Shown: piece after piece, positions 62,178 to 64,000 of the stretch
Layout: every line of letters begins with the position of its first letter
How positions within the stretch are numbered: position 1 is the first letter of the stretch
DNA from: Paraburkholderia sp041321145
GTDB taxonomy: Bacteria; Pseudomonadota; Gammaproteobacteria; Burkholderiales; Burkholderiaceae
NCBI RefSeq assembly: GCF_041321145.1
Contig: NZ_JBGGWA010000004.1
Location: 1-64,000, forward strand
Direction: 5' to 3'
Length of the DNA: 64,000 nt
Notes under the pieces: generated by a model
What the model was told of the DNA's origin: nothing
What the model saw: only the letters and a program-made list of their open reading frames with translations
Databases searched by the model: none
Translations under genes and position numbers: made by a program

Positions 62178-63146
62178 TCAGAACGGCGAGTCAGGAAAAT
62201 AGAACTGCTGCGCGTTTTCCTTCGTGATCAGCACCGACGGAATGATCGTGGTCGGCGGCAGCTTCTCGCCCTTCAGGCGCGCTTCGGCGGTGAGCTTGAT
62301 CGCGTCGTAGATGAATTTCGGCGAGTACGACACGTCGGCTTTGATCATCGGCGCGCCATCCATCACGTTCTTCACCATGCCCTTCGAACCGGCGCCGCCG
62401 AACACGATCTTGATGTCGGTGCGCTTGGCCTGCTCGATCGCCTTCAGGACGCCGACGGCCATGTCGTCGTCCGCGGCCCAAACGGCGTCGATGTGCTTGA
62501 AACGCGTGAGGTAGTCCTGCATCACTTTGAACGCGTCGTCGCGATTCCAGTTCGCGTACTTGCCGTCGAGGATCTTGATGTTCGGATACGCCTTCAGCAC
62601 GCCTGTAAACGCGGTCCAGCGTTCGTTGTCGAGCGTCGTCGGAATGCCTCGCAGCGCGACGATGTCGCCCTTGCCGTCGAGCGCTTTCGCCAGGTACTCG
62701 GCGGGAATCTTGCCGAACGCGGTGTTATCGCCCGCGACGTAGGCATCCTGTGCGCTGGTATCAGTCAAACCGCGATCGACCACCGTCACATACACGCCCT
62801 TCTTCTTCACCTGCGCGACCGGCTGCGTGAGCGAGGCCGATTCGAACGGGAAAATCACCAGCGCGTTGATCTTGTTCACCGTCACCAGATCCTGCAGCTG
62901 GTTCGCCTGTTCAGGCGCGCCGGCCGCGGTCTTCACGATCACTTTCAGATCGGGATGCGCTTTCTCCAGATCGGTTTTCGCCTTGTTCGCCCACCAGACA
63001 ATGCCGCCTGTGAAGCCGTGGTCGGCTGTCGGAATCGCGACGCCCAGCGTGACTTTCTCATCGGCACGCGCCACACCCGCGCCTGCCGTGCCCAGTATTC
63101 CCAACGCCAGCATGCCGGCGCCGACCGCTCGAATGACCTGCTTCAT
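62178..63146 (-). CDS. Ribose-type sugar ABC transporter binding protein
   Basis: 322 residues with AAAGGAG upstream. The signal peptide ends near ARA-DEKV. The mature protein is a Peripla_BP_4 sugar-binding protein (LGVAIPTADHGFTGGIVWWANKAK; INALVIFPFESASLTQPV; DAVWAADDDMAVG). It delivers a sugar or polyol to the permease encoded upstream. The ATPase gene probably lies beyond the window. Confidence 0.92.
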   Translation of the reverse strand: MKQVIRAVGAGMLALGILGTAGAGVARADEKVTLGVAIPTADHGFTGGIVWWANKAKTDLEKAHPDLKVIVKTAAGAPEQANQLQDLVTVNKINALVIFPFESASLTQPVAQVKKKGVYVTVVDRGLTDTSAQDAYVAGDNTAFGKIPAEYLAKALDGKGDIVALRGIPTTLDNERWTAFTGVLKAYPNIKILDGKYANWNRDDAFKVMQDYLTRFKHIDAVWAADDDMAVGVLKAIEQAKRTDIKIVFGGAGSKGMVKNVMDGAPMIKADVSYSPKFIYDAIKLTAEARLKGEKLPPTTIIPSVLITKENAQQFYFPDSPF

Positions 63147-63161
63147 GGTTGTATCTCCTTT

Positions 63162-63223
63162 GTCGATCAGAGTTGGCGCTTCAGCGCTTACTCCAGCCCC
63201 ATAGCGCTTACTCTGATCCCATG
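63162..63223 (-). repeat. Intergenic hairpin repeat, copy 2 (permease-binding protein gap)
   Basis: This copy shares TGTCGA..AGTTGGCGCTTCAGCG and ACTCC with 51580-51616. It also carries a second half-unit (AGCGCTTACTC-TGATCCC). It lies 15 bases before the binding-protein start on the minus strand, inside one operon. Confidence 0.6.
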
Positions 63224-63306
63224 CAACTTAGTTGCGTTTATGAGGCATTCATTCGCCCCGATTCTCGAACTTGCCGTCTCTCCATTTGAAGCGCACCACC
63301 TACCGC

Positions 63307-64000
63307 CTATCGCCGTCCGCGCTGCACGAACGCGACGAAGATAATCACGACGCCCTGCACCGCCGCGTTCAGATACACGCTGATGATGCTGGTCAGATTC
63401 AGAATGTTGGCGATCACCGACAGCAGAATCGCGCCGATCACCGTGCCGACCACCCGCCCCTCGCCGCCCTTCAGCGCGGTGCCGCCCACCACGACCGACG
63501 CAATCGCCTCAAGCTCCCACAACAAGCCGGTGGTCGGCGTGGCCGAGCCGAGCCGCGGCACGTACAGCACCGTCGCAACGCCGACGCAGATGCCGAGCAG
63601 CACATACGTGACGATCTTCACGGTATCGACGCGAATCGCCGCATACCGCGCGACCTGCTCGTTCGAACCAATCGCCTGAACGTGGCGGCCGAACGCCGTG
63701 CGATTGAGGATCAACGCGCCGCCCGCGGCAACCACCAGGAATACCCAGATCGGCACCGGTACGCCAAACAGACTCGCGTAATAAACCGGCCCGTATAAGT
63801 CGGATAACGAATTATCCAGAGTCAGCGCGCCGCCATCTGCGAGCCACGTCAGCACCGCGCGAAAAATCCCCAACGTGCCCAGCGTAACGATGAACGGCTC
63901 GATGCGTCCCTTGGTAATCAGCAAACCGTGGGCACAGCCGAACAAGCCGCCGAGCACCAGTGCGAACACGATGCCGAGCGTCAGAATCAGCAAGGGCGCG
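63307..64000 (-). CDS. Ribose-type ABC transporter permease, C-terminal part (runs off the window)
   Basis: The frame is open to the window edge. The 231 visible residues hold about six membrane helices with family marks GLLITKGRIEPFIVTLGTLG, NRTAFGRHVQAIGSNEQVARYA and EAIASVVVGGTALKGGEGR (the RbsC-type loop). About 100 N-terminal residues are missing. It is the inner-membrane channel of the sugar importer. The binding-protein gene follows 160 bases downstream across the repeat. Confidence 0.9.
   Translation of the reverse strand, partial: APLLILTLGIVFALVLGGLFGCAHGLLITKGRIEPFIVTLGTLGIFRAVLTWLADGGALTLDNSLSDLYGPVYYASLFGVPVPIWVFLVVAAGGALILNRTAFGRHVQAIGSNEQVARYAAIRVDTVKIVTYVLLGICVGVATVLYVPRLGSATPTTGLLWELEAIASVVVGGTALKGGEGRVVGTVIGAILLSVIANILNLTSIISVYLNAAVQGVVIIFVAFVQRGRR

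Noticed and set aside
1..64000. CRISPR array, tRNA or rRNA genes
   Set aside because: No regularly spaced direct repeats and no cloverleaf or rRNA core sequences were seen on either strand by eye; a dedicated tRNA scan would be needed to exclude a missed tRNA.

Overview
The window is a high-GC, gene-dense beta-proteobacterial chromosome segment, most likely Paraburkholderia or Burkholderia (Burkholderiales). Pointers are the DUF3460-scpA, panC-panD, tamA-tamB, holC-pepA-lptFG and cysI-DUF934-cysHDN-cobA arrangements, and a 6S RNA after zapA. The species call is inference from gene order and protein resemblance; no search was run. Most of the window is core metabolism and envelope biogenesis. 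No CRISPR array, prophage, plasmid origin or tRNA gene was seen.

Layout. 1-208: end of an IS481-like element. 0.4-11.2 kb: bestrophin-like channel, tandem LprI-domain protein, basic amino-acid decarboxylase, dcd, a degenerate SodC-like lipoprotein, apbC/mrp, an OmpA-type lipoprotein, metG, a DUF1801 protein. 11.4-17.5 kb: tamA-tamB on the minus strand. 17.9-20.4 kb: DUF3460, scpA, panC, panD. 20.4-22.2 kb: orphan ParA, PaaI-type thioesterase, DoxX. 22.4-35.8 kb: a cobalamin region. cobQ runs on minus; cobU-cbiB-cobC(decarboxylase)-btuF run on plus. btuB-btuC-btuD-cobT-cobS-cobC(phosphatase) run on minus behind an adenosylcobalamin riboswitch. A Fic-family gene with a non-canonical active site and its own operator-like repeat cluster sits between the two arms.

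36.0-37.1 kb: a coiled-coil gene, zapA and 6S RNA. 37.1-45.9 kb: EVE, SIMPL, lgt, LysR/ilvD, cytochrome c, DUF2486, holC, pepA. 46.0-48.7 kb: lptF-lptG-cbiX. 48.67-49.42 kb: a noncoding element bounded by long, nearly identical inverted repeats, exactly filling the gap between cbiX and cobA. 49.4-56.8 kb: assimilatory sulfate reduction (cysI, DUF934, cysH, cysD, cysN, cobA) diverging from a cysB-type regulator. 56.9-59.8 kb: a periplasmic binding protein, an RND pump remnant, a small unknown gene and a J-domain protein. 59.8-64.0 kb: a sugar or polyol cluster (permease, binding protein, isomerase, dehydrogenase).

How genes work together. The cobalamin genes cover B12 uptake (BtuB, BtuF, BtuC, BtuD) and late assembly (CobQ, CbiB, threonine-phosphate decarboxylase, CobU, CobT, CobS, CobC). 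Corrin-ring synthesis must be elsewhere or absent. CobA and CbiX can supply siroheme precursors for CysI. CysH carries the cysteine pairs of an APS reductase, so the lack of cysC fits. The items most worth a second look are the Fic gene with its operator array, the inverted-repeat element, the SodC-like protein without most metal ligands, the hairpin in front of the decarboxylase, and a shared intergenic hairpin repeat.
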